Below are positions 34,416 through 42,195 of a DNA stretch of 64,000 bases, piece after piece. Location of the stretch: assembly GCF_009915765.1 (NCBI RefSeq), contig NZ_JAABLQ010000003.1:1-64000 (forward strand). The letters run 5' to 3'. The notes under the pieces were generated by a model. It had not been told where the DNA came from, did not search any database, and saw nothing but the letters and a program-made list of their open reading frames with translations. This stretch comes from Pannonibacter sp. XCT-53. Lineage in GTDB: Bacteria; Pseudomonadota; Alphaproteobacteria; Rhizobiales; Stappiaceae. Made by a program: the position numbers and the translations under genes. Within the stretch, counting starts at the first letter, position 1; the number at the start of each line of letters is the position of its first letter.

Positions 34416-35063
34416 TCAGTCCTGCCCTGCTGCGCTGTTCGCGCCGTCGCTGGATTTCGCGACGGAACTCGCCCGGAATGCCTCCAGATCGCGTATTCGC
34501 GCAAGGAAGCCTTCGCTCGCCCGGCCTGCGAGCAGCGCAGCATGTATCACATTAGTCCGACCCAATGCCAAATCCAATTGAGTCGAATCGAACAAACGGA
34601 CGACCGGACCGCCGTTTGCGTCTTCAAACCGGCTCGCGGCAACACCCGCGAGCTTCCGTACTCCGTCTTCGGACGCATCCGAAGCATGTATCAGGCCGAC
34701 GACCGGATCCCGTCTGAGGGCCGCCTCGACCTTGGCGAAGCCCGTCACCAGTTCACCCGCCTTGCGCGACAGCGACAGGGCCGACAGGGCCGCGCGGGTC
34801 AACAGGGCATCCACCCTGTCGGCCAGTCCCGGCTCCACCTTCGCCTCCGCCTTGAAGCCGCGCGGGAACACCTTGCGCTTCTCGGCCTGTTCGATGGCGC
34901 TGCGCTGCGCGGTCACCCACACGCCGCGACCGGGCAGATTGCGCCTCAGGTCGGGAACGACCTGGCCGTCCGGATCCATGACGAACCGCATCAGGTCGGA
35001 CACGGGCTTCACCTCTCGGGTCAGCGCGCACTGCCGTTCCAGCGGCTCATTCTTCCTTGGCAC
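34416..35063 (-). CDS. RNA-binding protein with YlxR and L7Ae-like domains
   Basis: A 215-residue protein encoded between nusA and infB. The N-terminal YlxR (DUF448) domain has RQCALTREVKPVSDLMRFV and GRGVWVTA. The second half (ALSALSLSRKAGELVTGFAKVEAAL...VGLIHASDASEDG) is L7Ae/L30e-like, a fusion typical of alphaproteobacteria where other bacteria have two genes. RNA binding is inferred from both folds. It lies 48 bp after nusA. Confidence 0.92.
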   Translation of the reverse strand: MPRKNEPLERQCALTREVKPVSDLMRFVMDPDGQVVPDLRRNLPGRGVWVTAQRSAIEQAEKRKVFPRGFKAEAKVEPGLADRVDALLTRAALSALSLSRKAGELVTGFAKVEAALRRDPVVGLIHASDASEDGVRKLAGVAASRFEDANGGPVVRLFDSTQLDLALGRTNVIHAALLAGRASEGFLARIRDLEAFRASSVAKSSDGANSAAGQD

Positions 35064-35111
35064 TCCGGTCCAGCCTCCTGTTGAGCGGTCTCGAGATCCC
35101 GAGGGCGCCGA

Positions 35112-36728
35112 TTACTCGGCGTCCTCTTCCTCGGTCTCGTCGGCGTCGTCGCCGGCCACGTCCTCGTCAGCCGCCAGTTCGTCGGCGCTGATCCAGCCGG
35201 CCGCAACGCGGGCCGCCATCACCATGGCCTCGGCTTCCGCGCGCGACACCTCGAAGGCGGACAGGGCGCCGGCATGACGCTTGGTCTCGCCGTCCTTGCG
35301 CTCGCTCCAGCCGACGAGATCGTCGGTTGCGCAGCCCGCGAGGTCTTCGATGGTCTTGATGCCGTCCTTGCCGAGGGCAACCAGCATGGCCGTGGTCAGG
35401 CCGTCGATCTGGCGCAGCTCGTCGTCGACGCCGAGGGCCCGACGCTCCTCGTCCAGCTTTGCTTCCTGCTCCGCGAGGAAGTCGCGGGCACGGGCCTGGA
35501 TCTCCTCGGCGGTGTCGTCGTCGAAGCCCTCGATCATGGCGATCTCGTCGAGATCGACATAGGCCACTTCCTCGACCGAGGTAAAGCCCTCGGTGGCGAG
35601 AAGCTGGCCGACCATCTCGTCCACGTTCAGGGCTTCCATGAACAGGGTGGAGCGCTCCTGGAATTCCTTCTGGCGCCGCTCGCTCTCTTCCTGCTCGGTC
35701 ATGATGTCGATCGCCCAGCCGGTGAGCTGCGAGGCGAGACGGACGTTCTGGCCGCGACGGCCGATGGCCAGCGACAGCTGCTCGTCCGGCACCACGACCT
35801 CGATGCGCTCCGCATCCTCGTCGAGCACGACCTTGGCCACTTCGGCCGGCTGCAGCGCGTTGACGATGAAGGTTGCCGCATCCGGGTTCCACGGAATGAT
35901 GTCGATCTTCTCGCCCTGCAGCTCGCCGACAACGGCCTGGACGCGGGAGCCGCGCATGCCGACGCAGGCGCCGACGGGATCGATCGAGCTGTCCTTGGAA
36001 ATCACCGCGATCTTGGCGCGCGAGCCCGGGTCGCGGGCCACGGCCTTGATCTCGATGACGCCGTCATAGATTTCCGGGACTTCCTGGGCGAAGAGCTTCG
36101 CCATGAACTGCGGATGGGTGCGCGACAGGAAGATCTGTGGGCCACGCTGTTCGCGGCGCACGTCATAGACATAGGCGCGGATACGGTCGCCGGTGCGGAA
36201 CAGCTCGCGCGGGATCAGCTCGTCGCGGCGGACAATGCCTTCGCCACGGCCCAGATCCACGATCACGTTGCCGTATTCGGCGCGCTTGACCACGCCGTTG
36301 ACGATCTCGCCGATGCGGTCCTTGAACTCGTCATACTGGCGGTCACGCTCGGCCTCGCGGACCTTCTGCACGATGACCTGCTTGGCCGACTGGGCCGCGA
36401 TGCGACCGAAGTCGAGCGGCGGCAGCGGTTCGGCAATGTAGTCGCCGATGGTGGCTTCCGGATTGCGCTGCTTGGCATCGACAAGGGCGATCTCGGTGGA
36501 GATGTTCTCGACGCGGTCGACCACCTGGAGCAGGCGCTGCAGCCGGATTTCACCCGTCTTCGGGTTGATCTCGGCGCGCACTTCCGTCTCGCTGCCATAA
36601 CGGGAGCGGGCCGCCTTCTGGATGGCGTCCTCCATCGCAGCGATCACGATGCCGCGATCGATGGTCTTCTCGCGAGCCACCGCATCGGCGATCTGCAGCA
36701 GTTCCAGCCGGTTCGCGCTGATTGCCAT
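35112..36728 (-). CDS. nusA: Transcription termination/antitermination factor NusA
   Basis: Binds RNA polymerase and nascent RNA to control pausing, termination and rRNA antitermination. The 538 residues hold an N-terminal RNAP-binding domain (LLQIADAVAREKTIDRGIVIAAMEDAIQKAA) and an S1 domain (GEIVNGVVKRAEYGNVIVDLGRGEG). Two KH domains follow (DPVGACVGMRGSRVQAVVGEL; LSLAIGRRGQNVRLASQLTGW). Two helix-hairpin-helix acidic repeats come next, then a strongly acidic tail. The ATG at 36728 (MAISANRLEL) follows AGAGGAG. The 139-bp gap to rimP holds a 34-bp tandem repeat. Confidence 0.97.
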   Translation of the reverse strand: MAISANRLELLQIADAVAREKTIDRGIVIAAMEDAIQKAARSRYGSETEVRAEINPKTGEIRLQRLLQVVDRVENISTEIALVDAKQRNPEATIGDYIAEPLPPLDFGRIAAQSAKQVIVQKVREAERDRQYDEFKDRIGEIVNGVVKRAEYGNVIVDLGRGEGIVRRDELIPRELFRTGDRIRAYVYDVRREQRGPQIFLSRTHPQFMAKLFAQEVPEIYDGVIEIKAVARDPGSRAKIAVISKDSSIDPVGACVGMRGSRVQAVVGELQGEKIDIIPWNPDAATFIVNALQPAEVAKVVLDEDAERIEVVVPDEQLSLAIGRRGQNVRLASQLTGWAIDIMTEQEESERRQKEFQERSTLFMEALNVDEMVGQLLATEGFTSVEEVAYVDLDEIAMIEGFDDDTAEEIQARARDFLAEQEAKLDEERRALGVDDELRQIDGLTTAMLVALGKDGIKTIEDLAGCATDDLVGWSERKDGETKRHAGALSAFEVSRAEAEAMVMAARVAAGWISADELAADEDVAGDDADETEEEDAE

Positions 36729-36807
36729 TCTCGTCACTCCTCTTGCGCGCCGTTTGCGCTGCGCATCCCATTCTGTCTGGTCTGTGGCCGCCCGGTCGGG
36801 TCGAAGA

Positions 36808-36875
36808 CCCGGTCCATCGCGTCTCTGGCCGGGTCAGTTGGCCCGGTCCATTGGGTCTCTGGCCGGGTCAATTGG
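36808..36875. repeat. 34-bp tandem repeat overlapping the rimP stop codon
   Basis: Two 34-bp units (36808-36841 and 36842-36875) differ at three positions by my count. A more degenerate partial unit precedes them (about 36785-36807). The rimP stop (minus strand, 36870-36868) lies inside the second unit, and the first unit repeats that gene end, including an in-register TGA. No T-run. Confidence 0.85.
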
Positions 36876-37533
36876 CCCGGCCGGGGCCCTCATCTTCCGC
36901 GTCGTCGTCGTCCTCGTCCGCGGCGTCATACTCGAATTCGATGTCGTCGTCTTCATCCGGCAGGTCGGACGTGTCGATGCCACGGGCCGACAGCGCCGCC
37001 TTCTCGGCCCGCAGGGCCGCGCGGATCAGGTCGTCCGTCAGGATCAGGCGGGCCTCGGCGATGTCGGTCAGCGGCAGCAGCACCGGGTTCACCGCCCCCT
37101 CCGGGGCGTCGATCAGGCGCAGGATGGCCTGGCCGGCCTCGACACCCGTGAGGATGCCGCGGAAGCGCTTGCGGCCATCCAGCGGAACGGTCATCTCGAC
37201 CTTGGCCTCGTGGCCGGCCCAGCGGATGAAATCGCTCTCGCGCACCAGCGGACGGTCGATCCCCGGCGAGGAGATCTCCAGATGGTAGGCGCGGTTGATC
37301 GGGTCATCGACATCGAGGGCCGGCGACACCGCACGGCTGATTTCCTCGCAGTCGACGACGCTCATGGTGCCGTCCGGCCGTTCGGCCATGATCTGCAGCG
37401 TGCAGCCGTTGGCTGCGCTGATCTTGACGCGCACCAGCCGGTAGCCGAGATCGTTGATCACCGGTTCGACGATGGCCGCAACACGGGCGTCGAGGCCCTG
37501 TTCGGTCACGATGCGGGCTTCATTCAGGCTCAC
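36868..37533 (-). CDS. rimP: Ribosome maturation factor RimP
   Basis: Needed for 30S maturation. The 221-residue protein has the RimP N-terminal domain (VAAIVEPVINDLGYRLVRVKIS) with CEEISRAVSPALDVDDPI and LEISSPGIDRPL, then a C-terminal SH3-like domain. A long acidic tail follows (DEDDDIEFEYDAADEDDDDAEDEG). GTG 37533 is chosen: AGGAG stands about 8 bases before it, and the upstream in-frame sequence is the structured leader. First gene of the rimP-nusA-ylxR-infB operon. A nested hairpin lies 21 bp upstream, suggesting post-transcriptional control. Confidence 0.93.
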   Translation of the reverse strand: MSLNEARIVTEQGLDARVAAIVEPVINDLGYRLVRVKISAANGCTLQIMAERPDGTMSVVDCEEISRAVSPALDVDDPINRAYHLEISSPGIDRPLVRESDFIRWAGHEAKVEMTVPLDGRKRFRGILTGVEAGQAILRLIDAPEGAVNPVLLPLTDIAEARLILTDDLIRAALRAEKAALSARGIDTSDLPDEDDDIEFEYDAADEDDDDAEDEGPGRAN

Positions 37534-37553
37534 GCCAGTCTCCTGTGGCTGGA

Positions 37554-37596
37554 GCCTGTTCCACCGGACACGACGGTCCGGCCTTGGGGAACAGGC
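37554..37596 (-). promoter_or_regulatory. Nested hairpin in the rimP-nusA operon leader
   Basis: On the minus strand GCCTGTTCC (37596-37588) pairs with GGAACAGGC (37562-37554), and inside it CCGGAC (37581-37576) pairs with GTCCGG (37569-37564). The outer stem closes about 9 nt before the rimP ribosome-binding site. It has the shape of a leader control element; no ligand class is recognised. Confidence 0.6.
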
Positions 37597-37657
37597 CCTA
37601 GATATGTTCCTGCGGTGTGCAGGGGCCAGGCCAGTCTGACCAGCGGTGCGGGTAAAC

Positions 37658-37690
37658 AAAAAAGAGCGGGTCCTTCTCGGGCCCACCCTC
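37658..37690 (-). terminator. Terminator of the metK-trmB unit
   Basis: On the minus strand a GC-rich hairpin (GTGGGCCC paired with GGACCCGC, one mismatch and one wobble) is followed by TTTTTTG. It lies about 105 bp after the trmB stop and before the rimP leader. Confidence 0.65.
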
Positions 37691-37795
37691 AAACTGCCCT
37701 CATCGAGCCGCTGGAGAAGATGAATGGCGTCTATATACGCGGTTCCGGCGGAAATGCAAGGAATATCCCGCCGGCGGGCACCGCATCCGCTCCGG

Positions 37796-38497
37796 CTAGC
37801 GGCGACGGAATGTCAGGTATCGCGGCACGCGGCCCTCGCGCAGCGCCTTGGCCTCATAGCGCGTGCCTGGCCAGGTCGGCCAGGGCAGGCGCCAGTCGTC
37901 AGCCGTTTCTGCAGTCCAGTCAAAGGCCTCGTGATCCCGGATGTGCCGCAGCGCCCAGTCGACATAGGTGTCGATGTCGCTGGCAAACCGGAACTCCGTG
38001 CCCGGCTTCAGCGCCCGCGCATAGCGGTCCAGGTTCTGCGCATTGATGAAGCGCCGCTTCCAGTGCCGCTTCTTCGGCCAGGGATCCGGATAGAGCTGAT
38101 AAGCGCGCGAGAGGCTCGCTTCCGGCAGCCAGTCGAGCAGCTTGATGGCATCATCATCATAGAGCCGCACGTTGCCAAGGCCGCGATCCACCACCTCGGT
38201 CAGGGCCTTGGCCATGGAGGTGACGAAGGGTTCAACCCCGATGAAGCCGACCTGCGGGTTCTCGACCGCGCGGTGGATCAGATGCTCACCGCCACCGAAG
38301 CCCACCTCGAGCCAGACTTCGCGGACAGGGGCTTCGAACAGGCCGGCCAGAGCGGCCGGCGCAGAGAGAGACAGGTCGAGGCGCAGCCGCGGCATGTCCG
38401 TGTCCATGAGGCCGCGCTGGCGCGGGGTCAGCGGCTTGCCCATGCGGCGGCCGTAGAAGGATCCATCGTAGAAGTCGGTCATGGCCGTGTGCTGCAT
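37796..38497 (-). CDS. trmB: tRNA (guanosine(46)-N7)-methyltransferase
   Basis: Methylates G46 in the tRNA variable loop using S-adenosylmethionine. The 233 residues contain GRRMGKPLTPRQ, the SAM-binding WLEVGFGGGEHLI, IGVEPFVTSM, and the family signature YQLYPDPWPKKRHWKRRFI. Two starts (38497 MQHTAM and 38482 MTDFYD) cannot be told apart; neither has a clear ribosome site. It follows metK by 64 bp, so the SAM producer and a SAM user are encoded together. Confidence 0.94.
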   Translation of the reverse strand: MQHTAMTDFYDGSFYGRRMGKPLTPRQRGLMDTDMPRLRLDLSLSAPAALAGLFEAPVREVWLEVGFGGGEHLIHRAVENPQVGFIGVEPFVTSMAKALTEVVDRGLGNVRLYDDDAIKLLDWLPEASLSRAYQLYPDPWPKKRHWKRRFINAQNLDRYARALKPGTEFRFASDIDTYVDWALRHIRDHEAFDWTAETADDWRLPWPTWPGTRYEAKALREGRVPRYLTFRRR

Positions 38498-38561
38498 CTC
38501 AAACGGCCGCGCCGACCACCTTTCAGCGGCCGGCGCGGGGATGTCATCAGGTCAGAAGGGA

Positions 38562-39734
38562 TCAGGCGAGCGCGCTGCGCAGGGCGCTGACCAGATCGAG
38601 CTTTTCCCAGGTGAAGCCGCCATCGGCATCCGGCTCGCGGCCGAAGTGGCCGTAGGCGGAGGTGCGCTCGTAGATCGGGGCGTTGAGCTTCAGGTGCTCG
38701 CGGATCCCGCGCGGGGTCAGGCGCATGACGTCGCGCAGGCTCTTCTCGAGCTTGGCTTCGTCACACTGGCCGGTGCCGTGCAGGTCGACATAGACCGACA
38801 GGGGCTCGGCAACACCGATGGCGTAGGACAGCTGGATGGTGCAGCGGTCGGCCAGCTCGGCCGCAACCACGTTCTTGGCGAGGTAGCGGGCGGCATAGGC
38901 GGCCGAGCGGTCCACCTTGGTCGGGTCCTTGCCGGAGAAGGCGCCGCCGCCATGCGGGGCCGCGCCGCCGTAGGTGTCGACGATGATCTTGCGGCCGGTC
39001 AGGCCGCAGTCGCCATCCGGGCCGCCGATGACGAAGGCACCGGTCGGGTTGACGTGCCAGACGGTCGAGGCGTCGATCCAGCCGTCCGGAAGGGCGGAAC
39101 GGATGTAGGGCTCGACGATCTTGCGCACGTCGGCGGAGGACAGGGTGGCGTCCAGATGCTGGGTCGAGAGGACGATCGAGGTCACGCCGACCGGCTTGCC
39201 GTTGACGTAGCGAACGGTCACCTGGCTCTTGGCATCCGGGCCGAGCACCGGTTCGCGGCCCGACTTGCGGGCATCGGCGAGGAGGCGCAGGATCTTGTGG
39301 GCATAGAAGATCGGAGCCGGCATGAAGTCCGGGGTCTCGCGGCAGGCATAGCCGAACATGATGCCCTGGTCGCCAGCGCCCTCGTCCTTGTTGCCCGAGG
39401 CATCCACGCCCTGGGCGATGTGCGCCGACTGGCCATGCAGGTGCACGGCGATGTCGCAGGTCTCCCAGTGGAAGCCTTCCTGGGTGTAGCCGATGTCCTT
39501 CACGGCCAGACGCGCCAGATGGGCGATGTAATCCTTGGTGATGGTCGCCGGGCCGCGGGTCTCGCCGGCGATGACGATGCGGTTGGTGGTCGCCAGCGTC
39601 TCGCAGGCAACACGCGCTTCCGGCATTTCGCGCAGGTAAGCGTCAACGACGGCATCGGAAATTCGGTCGCACACCTTGTCCGGGTGCCCCTCCGAAACGG
39701 ACTCGGAGGTGAAGAGATAGTCCTGACGGGCCAT
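38562..39734 (-). CDS. metK: S-adenosylmethionine synthetase
   Basis: Makes SAM from methionine and ATP. The 390-residue protein has FTSESVSEGHPDKVCDRISDAVVDAYL at the N-terminus, GAGDQGIMFGYACRE (adenine loop) and GGGAFSGKDPTKVDRSAAYAARY (P-loop). The ATG at 39734 (MARQDYLF) has AGAAGG upstream; an in-frame extension of 31 codons is rejected. A perfect-stem hairpin sits 94 bp before the start. It lies between an XRE regulator gene and trmB. Confidence 0.97.
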   Translation of the reverse strand: MARQDYLFTSESVSEGHPDKVCDRISDAVVDAYLREMPEARVACETLATTNRIVIAGETRGPATITKDYIAHLARLAVKDIGYTQEGFHWETCDIAVHLHGQSAHIAQGVDASGNKDEGAGDQGIMFGYACRETPDFMPAPIFYAHKILRLLADARKSGREPVLGPDAKSQVTVRYVNGKPVGVTSIVLSTQHLDATLSSADVRKIVEPYIRSALPDGWIDASTVWHVNPTGAFVIGGPDGDCGLTGRKIIVDTYGGAAPHGGGAFSGKDPTKVDRSAAYAARYLAKNVVAAELADRCTIQLSYAIGVAEPLSVYVDLHGTGQCDEAKLEKSLRDVMRLTPRGIREHLKLNAPIYERTSAYGHFGREPDADGGFTWEKLDLVSALRSALA

Positions 39735-39827
39735 GGCCTGACGTCCTTCTGGGAAAGTTGGGCAGGAGCCGGCGGAGAACCCACCGCTCCAGTGCGCCAT
39801 GAACCAGATTGGAGAGGCCGGCGTCAA

Positions 39828-39876
39828 GCACTGCGCGCAGCAAGCCTCACCCGATGGTTACGGGCCCGCGCAGTGC
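39828..39876 (-). promoter_or_regulatory. Long-stem hairpin between the XRE regulator and metK
   Basis: Perfect 10-bp arms GCACTGCGCG (39828-39837) and CGCGCAGTGC (39867-39876) enclose 29 nt with an inner CCCG/CGGG stem. It starts 10 bp after the regulator stop and ends 93 bp before metK, with no T-run. It may be a metK leader structure or a Rho-type terminator element. It does not match a SAM riboswitch class that I know. Confidence 0.5.
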
Positions 39877-39885
39877 GTTCCGGGT

Positions 39886-40293
39886 TCAGGCGTCGTCGCC
39901 GGCAAGCGCGCGGACCAGATCGACGATCCGGCGGCGGACCTTCGGGTCCTCGATGCGCACGAAAGCCTTGTTGAGCGACAGTCCCTCGGAGGAGGACAGG
40001 AAGTCGACGACATAGGACGTCGGCTGCGATTCGCCGAAGCCCTCGAAGTCGTCCGGCGAGCCCGGGGCATCCTCGAAGAAGAAGGCAACCGGCACCTTGA
40101 GCACGCTCGAGATGTGCTGCAGGCGCGAGGCGCCGATGCGGTTGGTGCCCTTTTCGTACTTCTGGATCTGCTGGAACGTGATGCCGAGGCTCTCGCCAAG
40201 CTTTTCCTGGCTCATGCCGAGCATCATGCGGCGGAGCCGGACGCGGCTGCCGACATGCACATCAATCGGGTTGGGTGCTTTCTTGCTGGGCAT
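39886..40293 (-). CDS. XRE-family helix-turn-helix transcriptional regulator
   Basis: A 135-residue DNA-binding protein with a Cro/C1-type HTH (GSRVRLRRMMLGMSQEKLGESLGITFQQIQKYEKGTNRIGASRLQHISSVLKV, residues 15-66). A C-terminal region follows (SLNKAFVRIEDPKVRRRIVDLVRAL). The same protein sits between lnt and metK in many Rhizobiales. Targets are not known from sequence. No ligand domain. Confidence 0.92.
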   Translation of the reverse strand: MPSKKAPNPIDVHVGSRVRLRRMMLGMSQEKLGESLGITFQQIQKYEKGTNRIGASRLQHISSVLKVPVAFFFEDAPGSPDDFEGFGESQPTSYVVDFLSSSEGLSLNKAFVRIEDPKVRRRIVDLVRALAGDDA

Positions 40294-40484
40294 CGCCCTC
40301 GTCTTTCACTGTTCCTGCGGAAGTCCGCCCTGGTTTAAACGCGAAGCCAGACCGCACCGGTAACCTTGCCTGACGCTTGCCAAGCGAAAGTCATCCCGGG
40401 TCCTCTCGGCTCTGGTCCGTCCCACTGCCACCTGTTGGTGCAGCGGTTGTACTACACTATGCGCGCGGACTCGCGTGTTCAACA

Positions 40485-42101
40485 TCAATTATGACGCGAG
40501 GAGAGGTTGAAGCGTCCTAAAGTAAATATTGCAGTAAAAATGAGCAAAATTGCGAGGTAGGACAAGTCCCCATACCGGGCGTAGACCGTCGGCTCCAGCG
40601 CGGCCGGAAGGGCCGTCTCGATGGCCCCGGTCACGAACGGCGCAAGGATCTCGACCGGACGCCCATAGGCATCCACCACGGCAGAAATCCCGGTGTTGGC
40701 CGAGCGGACCAGCGGAAGTCCCTGTTCGATCGCGCGAAACCTTGCCTGGGCGAAATGCTGGTAGGGGCCGGCGGTATCGCCAAACCAGGCATCATTTGTC
40801 AGATTTACCAACCACTTGGGCCGTGAGCCAACTTCGCCCGGCACTTGCGGGAAAATGACCTCGTAGCAGATCAGCGGCAAGAAGGCGGGCAGCCCACCGG
40901 ACCCGAGCACGGTATGCGCGTATCCGGCCCGGAAGGGGTTCGGCGCATTGACCAGAGCCCGCAGACCCAGCGTTTCCAGCACATCGGCAAGCGGCAGGTA
41001 TTCGCCGAAGGGAACGAGGCGGACCTTGTCATAGGCATCGACGATCGTGCCCCCATCGGAAATGACGTAGATGCTGTTATAATAATTTACACCATCCGGG
41101 TTTCTCTCAGCCCGGATTGCTCCCGTGATCAGGATCTCGTCCTTCTCCAGCAGACCGTCTATTTCGGCGATTGCTTCCGGTTCTTGCGTCAGCAGGAAAG
41201 GAAAGGCAGATTCTGGCCAAACATACACACGCCGGGTTGCCGGAAGATCAGCATCACCACGTGCGGATGAACTCAACCCAAGGTAGCTCCGGAAGATCGG
41301 GAGACGGTTTTCAGGCTTCCATTTCTCGCTTTGCGCGATAGACGGTTGTATGACGCGAACGGAGATTGTCGGGTCAACGAGACCCTCTGTGCCATTTAGT
41401 CGCACCTGCCCCCAGACAAAGGCAGTCCCGACACCGCAGAGCGCCAGCGCCAGACCGGCGACACCGGACCGCCGCCCGTCGACCAGCAGGCCGGGCGCGG
41501 CTGCAAGGACCAGCAGCAGCGCGCCGGTCCCGTAGACGCCGAACAGGCTGCCGAGCTGGGCAAGCGGCAGGATCTCTGCCGTCGCATAGCCGAAGGCATT
41601 CCACGGGAACCCGGTCAGAACATGGCCGCGCAGCCAGTCCGACAGCGACAGCATGCCGGCGAGGACCGCGATCCGCGTCCAGCGCTCCGGCCAGAAGCGG
41701 GTTGCAAGGGCGAGCGCAAGACCGTGGAACAGCGCCAGGCCAGCCGGCAGCAGCGTGACCGCGAAGGGAATCATCCAGGCGAACCGGTCGGCCTCGACGA
41801 GAAAGGCAAGGCCGATCCACCAGAGCCCGGCCAGGAAATAGCCGAAGCCGAACCACCAGCCGATCGCGAAGCCCGCGCGCAGCCGCCGGCCGCCCGAGAG
41901 CCGTCCGCTGGCCCCGGCCGCGCCGTCCAGCAGCCAGACGAGCACGGGCAGGCTGACGAACAGCGCTGCGAGATGTCCGTAGGGTGGAAGGGCCAGCACG
42001 GCGAAGGCGCCCGCGGCAAAGGCCAGCGCCCAGCGTTTCGGCCCCTGCGCAAGGAGGAAGGCCCCCGGCAGGCTGTGGAGGCGGGCAAGCAGCGCTGTCA
42101 T
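40485..42101 (-). CDS. lnt: Apolipoprotein N-acyltransferase
   Basis: Adds the third acyl chain to outer-membrane lipoproteins at the inner-membrane outer face. The 538-residue protein has about six N-terminal helices, a carbon-nitrogen hydrolase domain, and a final C-terminal helix. The catalytic triad is visible: Glu in YVWPESAFPFLL, Lys in AYDKVRLVPFGEYLP, Cys in LPLICYEVIFP. The 3' part of the gene (about 41040-41380 and 40485-40560) is clearly richer in A/T than the surroundings, unlike the 5' half. Confidence 0.95.
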   Translation of the reverse strand: MTALLARLHSLPGAFLLAQGPKRWALAFAAGAFAVLALPPYGHLAALFVSLPVLVWLLDGAAGASGRLSGGRRLRAGFAIGWWFGFGYFLAGLWWIGLAFLVEADRFAWMIPFAVTLLPAGLALFHGLALALATRFWPERWTRIAVLAGMLSLSDWLRGHVLTGFPWNAFGYATAEILPLAQLGSLFGVYGTGALLLVLAAAPGLLVDGRRSGVAGLALALCGVGTAFVWGQVRLNGTEGLVDPTISVRVIQPSIAQSEKWKPENRLPIFRSYLGLSSSARGDADLPATRRVYVWPESAFPFLLTQEPEAIAEIDGLLEKDEILITGAIRAERNPDGVNYYNSIYVISDGGTIVDAYDKVRLVPFGEYLPLADVLETLGLRALVNAPNPFRAGYAHTVLGSGGLPAFLPLICYEVIFPQVPGEVGSRPKWLVNLTNDAWFGDTAGPYQHFAQARFRAIEQGLPLVRSANTGISAVVDAYGRPVEILAPFVTGAIETALPAALEPTVYARYGDLSYLAILLIFTAIFTLGRFNLSSRHN

Positions 42102-42195
42102 GGCGAATCGGTCCGGTTGCGAGGCTGCGGCTACAGTTGCGACGCAGCAGCCAGCCGGTCAAGCCGCCCGGGCCCCTGGCCCGCCGACCGCCGGA

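Noticed and set aside
31807..34581. A 924-codon plus-strand open frame opposite infB
   Set aside because: Shadow of IF-2 codons: Leu/Gly/Asp-rich with no motif and no ribosome site.
39735..39885. SAM-II, SAM/SAH or SAM-V riboswitch before metK
   Set aside because: The conserved cores of those classes as I remember them are not visible; only an unclassified hairpin is present.
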